From contig JAGFXQ010000011.1 of NCBI GenBank assembly GCA_017861355.1, positions 1 to 23,768 on the forward strand: DNA of 23,768 nucleotides, given 5' to 3'. The notes under the pieces were generated by a model. It made no database searches and had not been told where the DNA came from. It saw only the letters and a list, made by a program, of their open reading frames with translations. The translations under genes and the position numbers were made by a program. This document shows positions 14,480 to 22,519 of this stretch, in pieces (the first letter of the stretch is position 1; every line of letters starts with the position of its first letter). The DNA is from Bacillota bacterium (lineage in GTDB: Bacteria; Bacillota; Clostridia; Lachnospirales; Lachnospiraceae).

Positions 14480-15931
14480 ATGAGAGAAGAGATACTACGA
14501 ATGGAAAATGTGACAACGGATTATGACGGGGTTATCTATCTGGATAATCTGAATCTGCAAATATATAAAGGTGAAATCATGGGGCTAATTCCGATCAACA
14601 AGCAAGGTAAGTCAGAACTTGTACAGTTGTTGTGTCAGAATAGTCCCATTAATTATGGCCGTATCTATCTCAATAATGAATTGGTGAACTATTATGAGCA
14701 TAGTACGAACAGCATGAACCGTGTCTATGTGATAAGTCAGTACAGTAAGCTAATCCAGGATCTGACCGTATCGGATAATATTTTTGTACTTCGCAGAGGA
14801 TTTAAAAAGTATGTGATTAACAGTAAGGTATTACGAGGGCAGGTGAATCAGCACTTAAAAGAGATGGATGTTACGATAGATCCGGATGAATTAGTTGCCA
14901 ATCTAAATTCCTTTGAGCAATGTGTGATTGAACTGGTAAAAGCGATCATTACCGGAGCCAATCTGATTATCATCAGTGATATTACAAATATATTGAGTGT
15001 GGTAGACTTATCCAAACTATACCATTTACTTCGATCCTATTCCGAGAAAGGATATTCGTTCTTATTTATAGGAAATCATCATGAAGAGGTGTTCGCGATC
15101 TCCGATCGGGTGGCGCTGATGAAGGATGGTGCCATAATAAAGATACTGGATGAACAGGAAATGAAAAGCGATCTTATAAAGACGTATACCATTTCATTCG
15201 CGGATGGAAAGCAAAAAGTCGAAGCCTATTCCGGACAGGGCATCCTGGAGTTTGAAAAAGTCTGTACGAATCATTTGAATAAAATGTCGTTTTCGATTAA
15301 GAAGGGTGAGTGCGTCGTACTCTTTGATACGAATAATACGATTTATAATGATTTATTGGAGCTGGTGAACGGAGAGCAGCTCCCGCAAAGCGGGATGATC
15401 TTATATAACAATCATGAATATACAGAAAAAATTTCTAAAAAATCGTTGGAAAATGGTATCGCTGTAATAGTTGAAAATGCAACTCAAAAAATGATTTTCT
15501 ATAATCTTGATTATGTTGATAATCTATATTTTCTTGTAGATAAGAAATTGGATAAAAACATTCTGAAGGTGAAATTTAAGAAAAGTATTATAAAGGAATA
15601 CGAGGGGATACTCGGTGATGAGATCTATGCCAAGGAATTGACCGGATTGGAACTGACTTCTCTGTATAATCTCGTGTATTATCGCATTCACCTCTATAAT
15701 CCCAATATTGTATTTTGCGTTCAGCCTTTCTCGGGAGCGGATATGTACCTGCGTAAACATATTGCAGATCTCATTCGTGAGTTGAAGAGAAAGGGTATTA
15801 CGGTGGTAATCTTAGCAGTTAACATTTCTGATACCTTAACGGTCGCTGACCGGCTTATGGTAATCGAACAAGGTACCGTAGTTCGGGAATACTTAAAAGA
15901 GGAGTTTGAATCAATTCATGTTATATCTTAA
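14480..15931 (+). CDS. Degenerate tandem ABC ATPase (RbsA-like, probably catalytically inactive)
   Basis: A 483-residue protein with the overall plan of RbsA/MglA double ATPases but with most catalytic motifs lost. First half: Walker A is PINKQGKS (38-45), keeping GKS but replacing the first Gly with Pro; the signature is LNSFEQCVIELVKAI (142-156) instead of LSGGQ-type; Walker B reads IIISDITN (163-170), with Ser at the Asp position and Asp at the Glu position; the switch His is Asn (N199 in FIGNHHEE). Q87 is kept. Second half: the Walker A region is LFDTNNTIYND (281-291) with no GK, the signature is LTGLELTSLYN, and Walker B is IVFCVQPFSGAD. The reading frame is intact, so it is not a decayed pseudogene. 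It lies between the kinase and the intact ATPase. A regulatory or sensing subunit is the best inference; weak ATP binding by the first half remains possible. Confidence 0.88.
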   Translation: MREEILRMENVTTDYDGVIYLDNLNLQIYKGEIMGLIPINKQGKSELVQLLCQNSPINYGRIYLNNELVNYYEHSTNSMNRVYVISQYSKLIQDLTVSDNIFVLRRGFKKYVINSKVLRGQVNQHLKEMDVTIDPDELVANLNSFEQCVIELVKAIITGANLIIISDITNILSVVDLSKLYHLLRSYSEKGYSFLFIGNHHEEVFAISDRVALMKDGAIIKILDEQEMKSDLIKTYTISFADGKQKVEAYSGQGILEFEKVCTNHLNKMSFSIKKGECVVLFDTNNTIYNDLLELVNGEQLPQSGMILYNNHEYTEKISKKSLENGIAVIVENATQKMIFYNLDYVDNLYFLVDKKLDKNILKVKFKKSIIKEYEGILGDEIYAKELTGLELTSLYNLVYYRIHLYNPNIVFCVQPFSGADMYLRKHIADLIRELKRKGITVVILAVNISDTLTVADRLMVIEQGTVVREYLKEEFESIHVIS

Positions 15932-15976
15932 AGAGGATTGAATTATAGCAAATGAATATACCCATAAACCCAAAGA

Positions 15977-16007
15977 ATCACCCCTGTTTTTGTAAAACGG
16001 GGGTGAT
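15977..16007 (+). other. Strong intercistronic hairpin before the intact ATPase gene
   Basis: ATCACCCCTGTTTT (15977-15990) pairs with AAAACGGGGGTGAT (15994-16007) over 14 positions, including one T-G wobble, around a 3-base loop. No T-run follows, so it is not a classic terminator. It sits in the 125-base gap between the degenerate and intact ATPase genes and may be a processing or stability element that sets their expression ratio. Confidence 0.6.
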
Positions 16008-16056
16008 ATACTTATATTCAGCAAGGAAACAATACATAGAAAGACTAGGTATCGTT

Positions 16057-17574
16057 ATGGATGAGTATATTGTTGAAATTGAACATGTTTCAAAAAGCTT
16101 TCCGGGTGTATTGGCATTGAATAATGTATCTTTTAACCTTAGGTCCGGCGAAGTTCTGGCATTGTTGGGTGAAAATGGTGCCGGTAAATCAACATTAATG
16201 AAAATATTAAGCGGTGTCTATACCAAGGACAGTGGAACAATACGAGTCTTTGGTCAGATCATTGAGGATTTAAATACAAAAAAAGCACAGGAACTGGGTA
16301 TCGCGATTATCCATCAGGAACTGAATATGTGTGCACACCTGACGGTTGCACAAAATATTTTCCTCGGACAGGAAATCACCGAATATGGTATGATTTCAGA
16401 CCGGAAGATGAATGCTGAAGCAAAAAAGATCCTGAGTAGTCTGAATATTGATATTGATCCTGAGATGGTAGTTGGAGATTTGGCCGTTTCAAAGCAGCAG
16501 ATGGTGGAGATTGCAAAAGCTTTGTCAACCAATGCGAAGGTCTTGATTATGGATGAACCAACCTCAGCCTTGACATCGAAGGAGATTGAAGATCTCTTTA
16601 TTATCATCAACAAGCTGAAACAGGAAGGATGTGGTATCGTATACATATCGCACCGGTTGGAGGAATTAGAAAACATTGTAGACCGTGTCACAATTCTAAG
16701 AGATGGTGAATTTATCAAAAGCATGAGCTTTCACGAAACCTCTTTGGGCGAAATTATTTCCTGCATGGTAGGTCGGGATATCAAAGAGAAATTCCCAAGA
16801 GTCACCTGCACAAGAGGAGAAAGGATCCTAGAGGTGAAACAGCTGAATGCAGGTCGTATGGTTCGGAATATCAATTTTGAACTGTTTGCCGGTGAAATTG
16901 TTGGCATTGCAGGGCTTATGGGTGCGGGAAGAACGGAGATGACACGAGCAATCTTTGGAGTGGACTCAAAAGACAGCGGGGAGATCATCTTAGACGGAAA
17001 AGTAGTAAGAATAGAAAAACCGATGGATGCAATCAAATGCGGCATTGTATTGGTGCCGGAAGACCGAAAGAAAGACGGCTTATGCACGAAACTTAGCATT
17101 CGCGATAATATAGCGCTGCCTAACCTGGATATCTTATGTAACAAAGTCGGAATTGTGAGTAATAAGAAAGAAAAAACGATGACAGAGAAAGCAGTCATTG
17201 ATTTAAAAATTAAACTGCCGAACATAGAAGTGAATGCGGGTAGTTTATCTGGCGGAAACCAGCAAAAGGTGGTTGTAGGAAAATGGCTCAGGCGAAAATC
17301 AAGAGTAGTAATATTTGATGAACCGACGCGTGGCATTGATGTAGCTGCAAAGGTGGAGATTTATAACTTGATGAATGAACTGAAGAAACAGGGCATTGGA
17401 GTTCTGTTCGTTTCCTCTGAAATGCCGGAAGTCATGGGAATCAGTGATCGCATCATCGTTATGTGCGATGGTAAGATCACAGGTGAATTAAACACCGATG
17501 AAGCAACACAGGATATGATCCTGCAATATGCCACTAGTTTTGATAAAAAATCGGCTGATTTAATGTCTTCATAA
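16057..17574 (+). CDS. Sugar ABC transporter tandem ATPase (RbsA/MglA type)
   Basis: A 505-residue double ATP-binding subunit energising ribose-family sugar uptake. First domain: Walker A GENGAGKS (38-45), LAVSKQQMVEIAKAL signature, Walker B LIMDEPTSALT and switch IYISHRLEE. Second domain: GLMGAGRTE in place of a classical Walker A (normal for this family), VPEDRKKDGL, signature LSGGNQQKVVVGKWL and FDEPTRGIDVAAK. All motifs are family-typical, in contrast to the preceding paralogue. The frame is open to 15952, but the ATG at 16057 gives the usual N-terminus (EIEHVSKSFPGVLAL) and avoids translating the strong hairpin; its ribosome binding site is weak. Cytoplasmic, works with the next two genes. 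Confidence 0.95.
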   Translation: MDEYIVEIEHVSKSFPGVLALNNVSFNLRSGEVLALLGENGAGKSTLMKILSGVYTKDSGTIRVFGQIIEDLNTKKAQELGIAIIHQELNMCAHLTVAQNIFLGQEITEYGMISDRKMNAEAKKILSSLNIDIDPEMVVGDLAVSKQQMVEIAKALSTNAKVLIMDEPTSALTSKEIEDLFIIINKLKQEGCGIVYISHRLEELENIVDRVTILRDGEFIKSMSFHETSLGEIISCMVGRDIKEKFPRVTCTRGERILEVKQLNAGRMVRNINFELFAGEIVGIAGLMGAGRTEMTRAIFGVDSKDSGEIILDGKVVRIEKPMDAIKCGIVLVPEDRKKDGLCTKLSIRDNIALPNLDILCNKVGIVSNKKEKTMTEKAVIDLKIKLPNIEVNAGSLSGGNQQKVVVGKWLRRKSRVVIFDEPTRGIDVAAKVEIYNLMNELKKQGIGVLFVSSEMPEVMGISDRIIVMCDGKITGELNTDEATQDMILQYATSFDKKSADLMSS

Positions 17575-17599
17575 TAGTCAACGAAAAGGAGAATTTTTA

Positions 17600-18613
17600 A
17601 TGGATAAGAGAGGAAAACAAAATGTTTTGAAAAGAATACTCGCAATCAGGGGAATGGGCCAGGTTATCACCGTTACAATTGGATTTATTATTCTGTGTAT
17701 TGTGTTTGGTTTAGTAAATCCGATTTTCTTCTCCGGAAAAAATGTAGCAAACCTGCTTCGACAAATTGCTCCGATTCTGATTATTGGTATTGGTCAATCT
17801 TATGTATTAATAACAGGCAATATCGATCTTTCGATTGGCTCGGTTGTCGGTATGAGCTGCATGATCTCGGCCACCCTAATGACCAAGGGGGTTAATCCCT
17901 TGATTGCCATTCTAATTACAATTTGCTGCTGTCTGGCGGTTGGTGTATTAAATGGGGAGCTGGTATCCAAGTGCAAGCTGCCCCCCTTCATCGCAACCCT
18001 CGGCACCATGACGATTGCCAGAGGTATTGCGCAAATAGTGAATAACAATTATAACACAGGGTCAATTGGCGAAGGAGCAAAAGGTTTTCGTAATTTCTTT
18101 TACTATGGAAAAACAGCGGGTTTATATAATGCAATCTGGATTACCTTAGCAATGTGGATTGTGTTTAATTTTATCCTTAGCAAAACAAGATCCGGCCGTC
18201 ATATCTATGCGATAGGAAGCAACATTGATGCAGCAAGATTATCCGGAGTCAATGTTCATTCGACAACGATCAAGGCTTACCTGGTCAGTGCTATATGTGC
18301 ATGCACCGTTGGATTAATGACTTGTGCAACTACCGGTATGGGTACCATGGATGCCGGAAACAGCTACGAAATGTATGCAGTGGCAGCCTCTGTAATAGGT
18401 GGAGTCAGTACGCTGGGAGGGCAGGGAATTCTTCTTGGAACAGTAATCGGTGCTTCCATCTGGGGTGTTTTGCAAAATGGCCTACAGTTTGCCGGCGCAC
18501 CGGTTGCAATCAGAAATATAACGATTGGTATCATTGTTGTAGTATCCGTACTACTGGATGTAATCGTACGTACCGGAAAACCCAGAAAGAAGAAGATGAA
18601 TCCGGTTACATAA
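17600..18613 (+). CDS. Sugar ABC transporter permease (RbsC type)
   Basis: A 337-residue integral membrane subunit of the ribose/galactose/xylose transporter family (BPD_transp_2). Hydrophobic segments run through most of the length; landmarks are ILIIGIGQSYVLITGNIDLSIGS, FIATLGTMTIARGIA, the cytoplasmic coupling region RSGRHIYAIGSNIDAARLSG and GGVSTLGGQGILLGTVIGAS. The N-terminus and C-terminus are basic, consistent with a cytoplasmic location. Start ATG follows AAAAGGAG by eight bases. The gene lies 25 bases after the ATPase gene. Only one permease gene is present, so the channel is probably a homodimer, as in RbsC. Confidence 0.94.
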   Translation: MDKRGKQNVLKRILAIRGMGQVITVTIGFIILCIVFGLVNPIFFSGKNVANLLRQIAPILIIGIGQSYVLITGNIDLSIGSVVGMSCMISATLMTKGVNPLIAILITICCCLAVGVLNGELVSKCKLPPFIATLGTMTIARGIAQIVNNNYNTGSIGEGAKGFRNFFYYGKTAGLYNAIWITLAMWIVFNFILSKTRSGRHIYAIGSNIDAARLSGVNVHSTTIKAYLVSAICACTVGLMTCATTGMGTMDAGNSYEMYAVAASVIGGVSTLGGQGILLGTVIGASIWGVLQNGLQFAGAPVAIRNITIGIIVVVSVLLDVIVRTGKPRKKKMNPVT

Positions 18614-18620
18614 TCACTTG

Positions 18621-18644
18621 ATATTAAAGCGAATGCTTTGATAT
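18621..18644 (+). other. Hairpin just upstream of the binding-protein gene
   Basis: ATATTAAAGC (18621-18630) pairs with GCTTTGATAT (18635-18644) around a 4-base loop, including one T-G wobble. It lies just before the binding-protein ribosome binding site and could stabilise the 5' end of a processed mRNA, a common way to make binding protein in excess over the permease. Confidence 0.4.
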
Positions 18645-18671
18645 ATAAAACTTATGGGAGGTTTGAAGTTT

Positions 18672-19652
18672 ATGAAGAAAAAGTTACTATCCATTATTCT
18701 ATGTTTATGTATGGTGTTAGCAACTGCATGTGCGAAAGAAGAAGCAGTAAGTACTACAGGGAATGAGGGCAAAGAAGAAGCTAAGGTAACTGAGGCTGCA
18801 CCGAAGACGGAAGAACCAAAAGCAGCTGAGAATTTTAAAGTGTATCTGATCACAATGGATCAGATGGATCAGCACTGGGTAAACGTAGATGCCGGCTGTA
18901 AAAAAGCAGTAGAGGAACTTGGAAATATTGACTATGAATGGCTTGCTCCGGACGTGAAGGATGATGCAAAACAAATTGAATGCATTAACAATGCAGTAGC
19001 TGGTGGAGCGGATGCTATTCTTTTGGCAGCAAACGGACCTGATGCAGTTACCTCTGCGCTGGAAGAAGCAGCCGGAGCCGGAGTAAAGATTATCTATGTA
19101 GACTCTGCAGCAGCCTATCCTGCAATTCAGACATTAGCAACAGATAATCAGGCGGCAGGCAAGACTGCTGGAGATGAAATGATCAAAGGACTCCAGGCAG
19201 CTGGCATCACCGAAGGTAAGATTGGTATTGTTAATGTTAATGCAGCAACTGCATCCTGCGTAGCTCGTGAAAAGGGCTTCCGCTCTGCATTTGACGGATC
19301 TGCTTTTGAATTACTTGAGACACAGTATGGCGAAGGCGATGCAGCGAAATCGAAGGATATAGCAGCAAATTATATTACATCAGGTTGTGTAGGTATATTT
19401 GGAGCAAACGAAGGTTCAACCGTTGGTATCGGAAATGCAATTCAGGAATCCGAGGATACGATCATCGGCGTAGGCTTTGATAAATCAGATACAATCCTTG
19501 AGCTGATCAAGAATGGTTATATTCTTTGTACTATGGCTCAGAATCCGGATGTTATGGGTTATGAAGGCATGAAGACAGCAGCAAAAGCATTGGCAAATGA
19601 AGATACCGGTGCAGACTCTGTAGATACCGGAGTATCTGTTATTACAAAATAA
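18672..19652 (+). CDS. Sugar ABC transporter substrate-binding lipoprotein (RbsB-like)
   Basis: A 326-residue lipoprotein. The signal peptide ends LATAC with C20 as the lipidated residue. An acidic, Ala/Glu/Lys/Thr-rich linker (about 21-48) leads into a two-lobed periplasmic binding fold (Peripla_BP_4), starting FKVYLITMDQMDQHWVNVDAG and including GGADAILLAANGPDAV, VDSAAAYPAIQTLATDNQ and GCVGIFGANEGSTVGIGNAI. The open pattern ...QTLATDNQAAGKTAGD is where ribose-family proteins contact the sugar, but the ligand cannot be named. Start: ATG 18672 is chosen with GGGAGG upstream; the in-frame ATG at 18654 is partly within that site. Last gene of the operon; a strong terminator follows. Confidence 0.94.
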   Translation: MKKKLLSIILCLCMVLATACAKEEAVSTTGNEGKEEAKVTEAAPKTEEPKAAENFKVYLITMDQMDQHWVNVDAGCKKAVEELGNIDYEWLAPDVKDDAKQIECINNAVAGGADAILLAANGPDAVTSALEEAAGAGVKIIYVDSAAAYPAIQTLATDNQAAGKTAGDEMIKGLQAAGITEGKIGIVNVNAATASCVAREKGFRSAFDGSAFELLETQYGEGDAAKSKDIAANYITSGCVGIFGANEGSTVGIGNAIQESEDTIIGVGFDKSDTILELIKNGYILCTMAQNPDVMGYEGMKTAAKALANEDTGADSVDTGVSVITK

Positions 19653-19683
19653 GAGTTTGGCGATGTATCAATGAAGCATAATC

Positions 19684-19723
19684 AAAAGCACAATGAGGTT
19701 TATTTTACTCATTGTGCTTTTTT
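19684..19723. terminator. Bidirectional terminator between the sugar operon and pfp
   Basis: AAAAGCACAATGAG (19684-19697) pairs perfectly with CTCATTGTGCTTTT (19708-19721) around a 10-base loop, with TTTTTT on the plus strand and a shorter T-tract on the minus strand. It lies between the convergent ends of the binding-protein and phosphofructokinase genes. Confidence 0.9.
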
Positions 19724-19746
19724 GTTATAACATTTTAAATTTTCTG

Positions 19747-20961
19747 TTATGGATGTAAGATCTTCTCTGCTCTCGGTGCACGAAGCATATGTGCTTCCTG
19801 CATATTGCCACCAAGGAGCGGTTGAAGGTAATATTTGAAAGCATCGGTTACGTTGTTCCCTGCTGAGTTGATGAAGTTGTCCGGCATGAGCTTTGTCTTA
19901 CCGGCTACATTATGCAGATCAGTCATTTTATAAGCGACGGAATAATTACCGGTACGGTTAATTACGATCGAGCCGTCAATATTATGCCAGATAGCAAATT
20001 GAGCTGCTTTCTCGCCAACCTCTCTGGCTTCATGCTGATCAGTCTCAGAAACACAACCCATGAAGGAGCGTTGCAGGTAACCGAGTGTATCCGAACGTAC
20101 ACGGCTAATGCCGAGTTTACTCTTAATCTCCTGAGTAAGAAGATCACCCAAAGCACCGGTTCCGGATAATTGGGAATTGCCGTGAGCATCGGTACCACTC
20201 TTAATCAGCTTGGTGACAATCGGTACACCGTTCTCATCCTGAACTCCTTCGGAGATGGCAACGATACAGCGTCCGTATTTATCATAAACCTCTTTTACAT
20301 CGCTTATAAAATTATCTAAGATAAAATGTCGTTCCGGTAAATATATCAAATGAGGACCATCATCGGGATACTTCTGTGCGATAGAGGAAGCAGCGGTAAG
20401 AAAACCGGCATTACGTCCCATAACAACACCGATATGTACGCCCGGCAGAGCCCTGTTATCCAGATTAAGGCCGATGAAGGCCTGGGCTACGAACTTCGCA
20501 GCAGAAGGATAACCGGGAGTATGGTCATTCATCATTAAATCATTATCAATTGTCTTGGGAATATGAATTGCTCGGAATTCATATCCGGAAGATTCCGCTT
20601 GCTCATTTACAATTCGAACCGTGTCAGCAGAATCATTTCCTCCGATATAGAAGAAATATCTTACGCCGTGAGCCTGAAATACTTTAAAAATTTCTTTACA
20701 ATAGTTGGTATCCGGCTTATCTCTGGTTGAAAATAAGGCGGAGGAAGGAGTGACTGCTACCTGCTCCAAATTGTGTGTCGTTTCCTGAGTAAGATCAAGA
20801 AAGTCCTCGTTAATTATCCCTGTAACTCCATTTACTGCACCATATACCTTTGTTATCTGTGGAAATTTTCTAGATTCCAGCACGGCCCCGACTAATGACT
20901 GATTGATAACCGCAGTGGGCCCTCCACCCTGTGCTACAACTACTTTACCTTCAAGTACCAT
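19747..20961 (-). CDS. pfp: PPi-dependent 6-phosphofructokinase
   Basis: A 404-residue cytoplasmic phosphofructokinase that phosphorylates fructose 6-phosphate, most likely with pyrophosphate, reversibly. The N-terminal phosphate loop is VAQGGGPTAVIN. The phosphoryl-donor determinants are GGNDSAD (107-113), where Asp replaces the Gly of ATP enzymes, and PKTIDND (135-141), where Lys replaces the Gly of PGTIDND; both are signatures of the PPi type. The sugar-phosphate site MGRNAGFLTA (181-190) and GYLQRS are in place. The Asp preceding the donor Asp is Asn here (GGND, not GGDD). Length is usual for the clostridial type. The start has AAAGGAG about twelve bases upstream, longer than usual. It is transcribed against the sugar operon. 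Confidence 0.92.
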   Translation of the reverse strand: MVLEGKVVVAQGGGPTAVINQSLVGAVLESRKFPQITKVYGAVNGVTGIINEDFLDLTQETTHNLEQVAVTPSSALFSTRDKPDTNYCKEIFKVFQAHGVRYFFYIGGNDSADTVRIVNEQAESSGYEFRAIHIPKTIDNDLMMNDHTPGYPSAAKFVAQAFIGLNLDNRALPGVHIGVVMGRNAGFLTAASSIAQKYPDDGPHLIYLPERHFILDNFISDVKEVYDKYGRCIVAISEGVQDENGVPIVTKLIKSGTDAHGNSQLSGTGALGDLLTQEIKSKLGISRVRSDTLGYLQRSFMGCVSETDQHEAREVGEKAAQFAIWHNIDGSIVINRTGNYSVAYKMTDLHNVAGKTKLMPDNFINSAGNNVTDAFKYYLQPLLGGNMQEAHMLRAPRAEKILHP

Positions 20962-21188
20962 ACAATCACTTCACTCCTTTACTTTTCGTTTAATGTAGAA
21001 TAAGATTTGTCAAAACATAAGCAAAATACATTGGGTTGTTTAAGATAGACTAGTGTACTAAGCTGTTCTCTTATTCAGGCAAGAAGTTTTGCGTCTTCCT
21101 GCATTGAACTTATGGGTAGTAAATTCTGTGACCGGTTGTAAGACCAGACAAGTTCTTCGTTTGTACCAATTTGCAGTTCTTACCAAAT

Positions 21189-21197
21189 ATTGTACCA
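21189..21197 (-). promoter_or_regulatory. Possible extended -10 promoter of pfp with a ~220-base leader
   Basis: The minus strand reads TGGTACAAT, an extended -10 with one mismatch. If used, transcription starts near 21182, leaving a leader of about 220 bases before pfp. The leader contains an imperfect hairpin near 21078-21103 (GCAAGAAG/CTTCCTGC). A nearer alternative, TTGCTT and TATTCT 16 bases apart, could give a shorter leader. The rest of the 456-base gap 20962-21417 holds a TCTGATCAGA palindrome at 21341-21350 and the promoter listed next. Confidence 0.35.
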
Positions 21198-21372
21198 CAA
21201 TTTAACAATAAGTAAACATAAAACAGATAGTGTATGCAATTATTTACACAATGAACTATTGCGATAGGCTATAATTTTCTAAATGAAACTTATAAATATC
21301 ATTATCTGACACAAGATTATAATATACGACAAGAAAAAATTCTGATCAGATCATAAATAGCAGGAAATGATG

Positions 21373-21401
21373 TTGAATTTTGAGAAAGGGGATACTATAA
21401 T
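21373..21401 (+). promoter_or_regulatory. Promoter of the 74-residue conserved protein gene
   Basis: TTGAAT (21373-21378), a 17-base spacer and a consensus TATAAT (21396-21401). The start codon lies about 25 bases after the expected transcription start. A perfect 10-bp palindrome, TCTGATCAGA (21341-21350), lies about 20 bases upstream. Confidence 0.65.
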
Positions 21402-21432
21402 TTACCTATGAATCAGGATGGGAGTTTATAGA

Positions 21433-21657
21433 ATGGGTGAAGTGGATAAGCGAGGAAAACTTGATGAGGAGCCTTTTTCATACAAGGTATCAAAGGATAA
21501 AAAAGTCTTTCTCTATTGGCACTGTAAATTAGTCATGATCTTAAAGGAGAAAGACAGCAAGAAGTTTTTAGAGAGAATAGAGAATGCGGAACTTAAAGAA
21601 GCGCAATTAATTATGGCGAAGATAACAGGCAATTTCAAACATGGAAATGAAAAATAA
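21433..21657 (+). CDS. Small conserved clostridial protein of unknown function
   Basis: A 74-residue, charged cytoplasmic protein with no signal peptide. It reads like a short beta-hairpin unit (FSYKVSKDKKVFLYWHCKLV) followed by a helical unit (KKFLERIENAELKEAQLIMA) and the end KITGNFKHGNEK. The pattern of a strand-loop-strand start and a final TGNFK(H/R)GNE resembles a short protein I have seen annotated as hypothetical in many clostridia; that recollection is not checked. The ATG at 21433 is preferred over 21418 because GGGAG lies eight bases upstream. It has its own promoter, and the downstream hairpin closes the unit. Function unknown. Confidence 0.75.
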   Translation: MGEVDKRGKLDEEPFSYKVSKDKKVFLYWHCKLVMILKEKDSKKFLERIENAELKEAQLIMAKITGNFKHGNEK

Positions 21658-21709
21658 GAGGCTGAAGCAAAACAACAATCAACATGGATTGTAATTATGC
21701 TTCAGCCTC
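21658..21709. terminator. Long hairpin ending the ABC exporter operon (and the small gene)
   Basis: GAGGCTGAAGCA (21658-21669) pairs perfectly with TGCTTCAGCCTC (21698-21709), and an inner ACAATC/GATTGT (21675-21680 with 21687-21692) extends the structure. On the minus strand TTATTTTTC follows, so it is a good terminator for the exporter operon; on the plus strand there is no T-run, but it begins immediately after the small gene's stop. Confidence 0.7.
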
Positions 21710-21724
21710 AAATCAAGTTCTTTC

Positions 21725-22519
21725 TTATATTCTGGCACTCATGAGATTGCTTGAGGTATACCGCTTTAAGCCTTTATAGAACAAGAAAAAGGCCAGTAAG
21801 CAGATACCGAGGGTAAAGGCAATGACTCCAAGCAAGGCGGTCAAATTAAAATTAAGAATAATATGCAGGGGTTGATACACGACAAAGCCCACCGGAACGA
21901 TAGTATAAAGCAGCAGACGGACACCGCTCTTAAAGATGCTGTCCGGATAGGTACCAAAGTTCACAATCACATTATTCAGATTATCCGACAAGAGATCGCC
22001 GCGGACCAACCAGAAGGAGAAGCTGCCGGTGATTACGGCAAAGGCTGCCATGATCAGACCGCCAAGTATCGTAAACAAAGTAAACAACAGCAAATTAGGG
22101 ATGCTGAAGCGGAAGATCACGATGATCAAATATCCATAGATCAGATCCCCGATGGCGGAGGAATTCGTCGCAGAGGTAATTACACTGAGTAGGATATTCT
22201 TCGGCTGTACCAAAAAGGAATCTAGTTTTCCCTGAAGGATCAGAGGTGGTAATTGGAAAGCCCGTTGAAACAGGATATGGGAAAAGCCGTAGGTAGATGC
22301 CGCCAGCCCCCAGAGTACCATTACCTCATGAAAGGCATAGCCGCCAATCTCCGGTTTTAAATGAAATAGCAGTTGCCATTGAATGAGGAAGGTGGCATTA
22401 TTCAGAACCATGAATAAGACATTGGTCAGAAAGGATGCCCGGTTCGTCATCTCACGCATGATATTATATTTTAAGGAAAGCAGGATAACACGAAATTGAT
22501 TTTTAGCCGCCGTTAACAT
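21725..22519 (-). CDS. ABC-2 type exporter permease, second subunit (COG3694-like)
   Basis: A 264-residue integral membrane protein with about six hydrophobic segments. The blocks FQLPPLILQGKLDSFLVQPKN and TYPDSIFKSGVRLLLYTIVP (with FVVYQP after) are characteristic of the ABC-2 permeases usually encoded as a pair with another permease and an ATPase, often annotated as multidrug or uncharacterised exporters. Substrate unknown. It overlaps the preceding permease gene by 17 bases, indicating translational coupling. The start ATG at 22519 has GAGGAG about twelve bases upstream, inside the preceding gene. The operon ends 16 bases later in a long hairpin. Confidence 0.88.
   Translation of the reverse strand: MLTAAKNQFRVILLSLKYNIMREMTNRASFLTNVLFMVLNNATFLIQWQLLFHLKPEIGGYAFHEVMVLWGLAASTYGFSHILFQRAFQLPPLILQGKLDSFLVQPKNILLSVITSATNSSAIGDLIYGYLIIVIFRFSIPNLLLFTLFTILGGLIMAAFAVITGSFSFWLVRGDLLSDNLNNVIVNFGTYPDSIFKSGVRLLLYTIVPVGFVVYQPLHIILNFNLTALLGVIAFTLGICLLAFFLFYKGLKRYTSSNLMSARI

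Noticed and set aside
14480..15931. Calling the degenerate ATPase a pseudogene
   Set aside because: The frame is uninterrupted over 483 codons with normal start, spacing and domain length, so it appears to be an expressed gene.
15952..16056. An upstream start giving the intact ATPase 35 extra residues
   Set aside because: The extension would translate through the strong hairpin, is rich in Asn/Pro/Cys unlike family N-termini, and lacks a better ribosome binding site.
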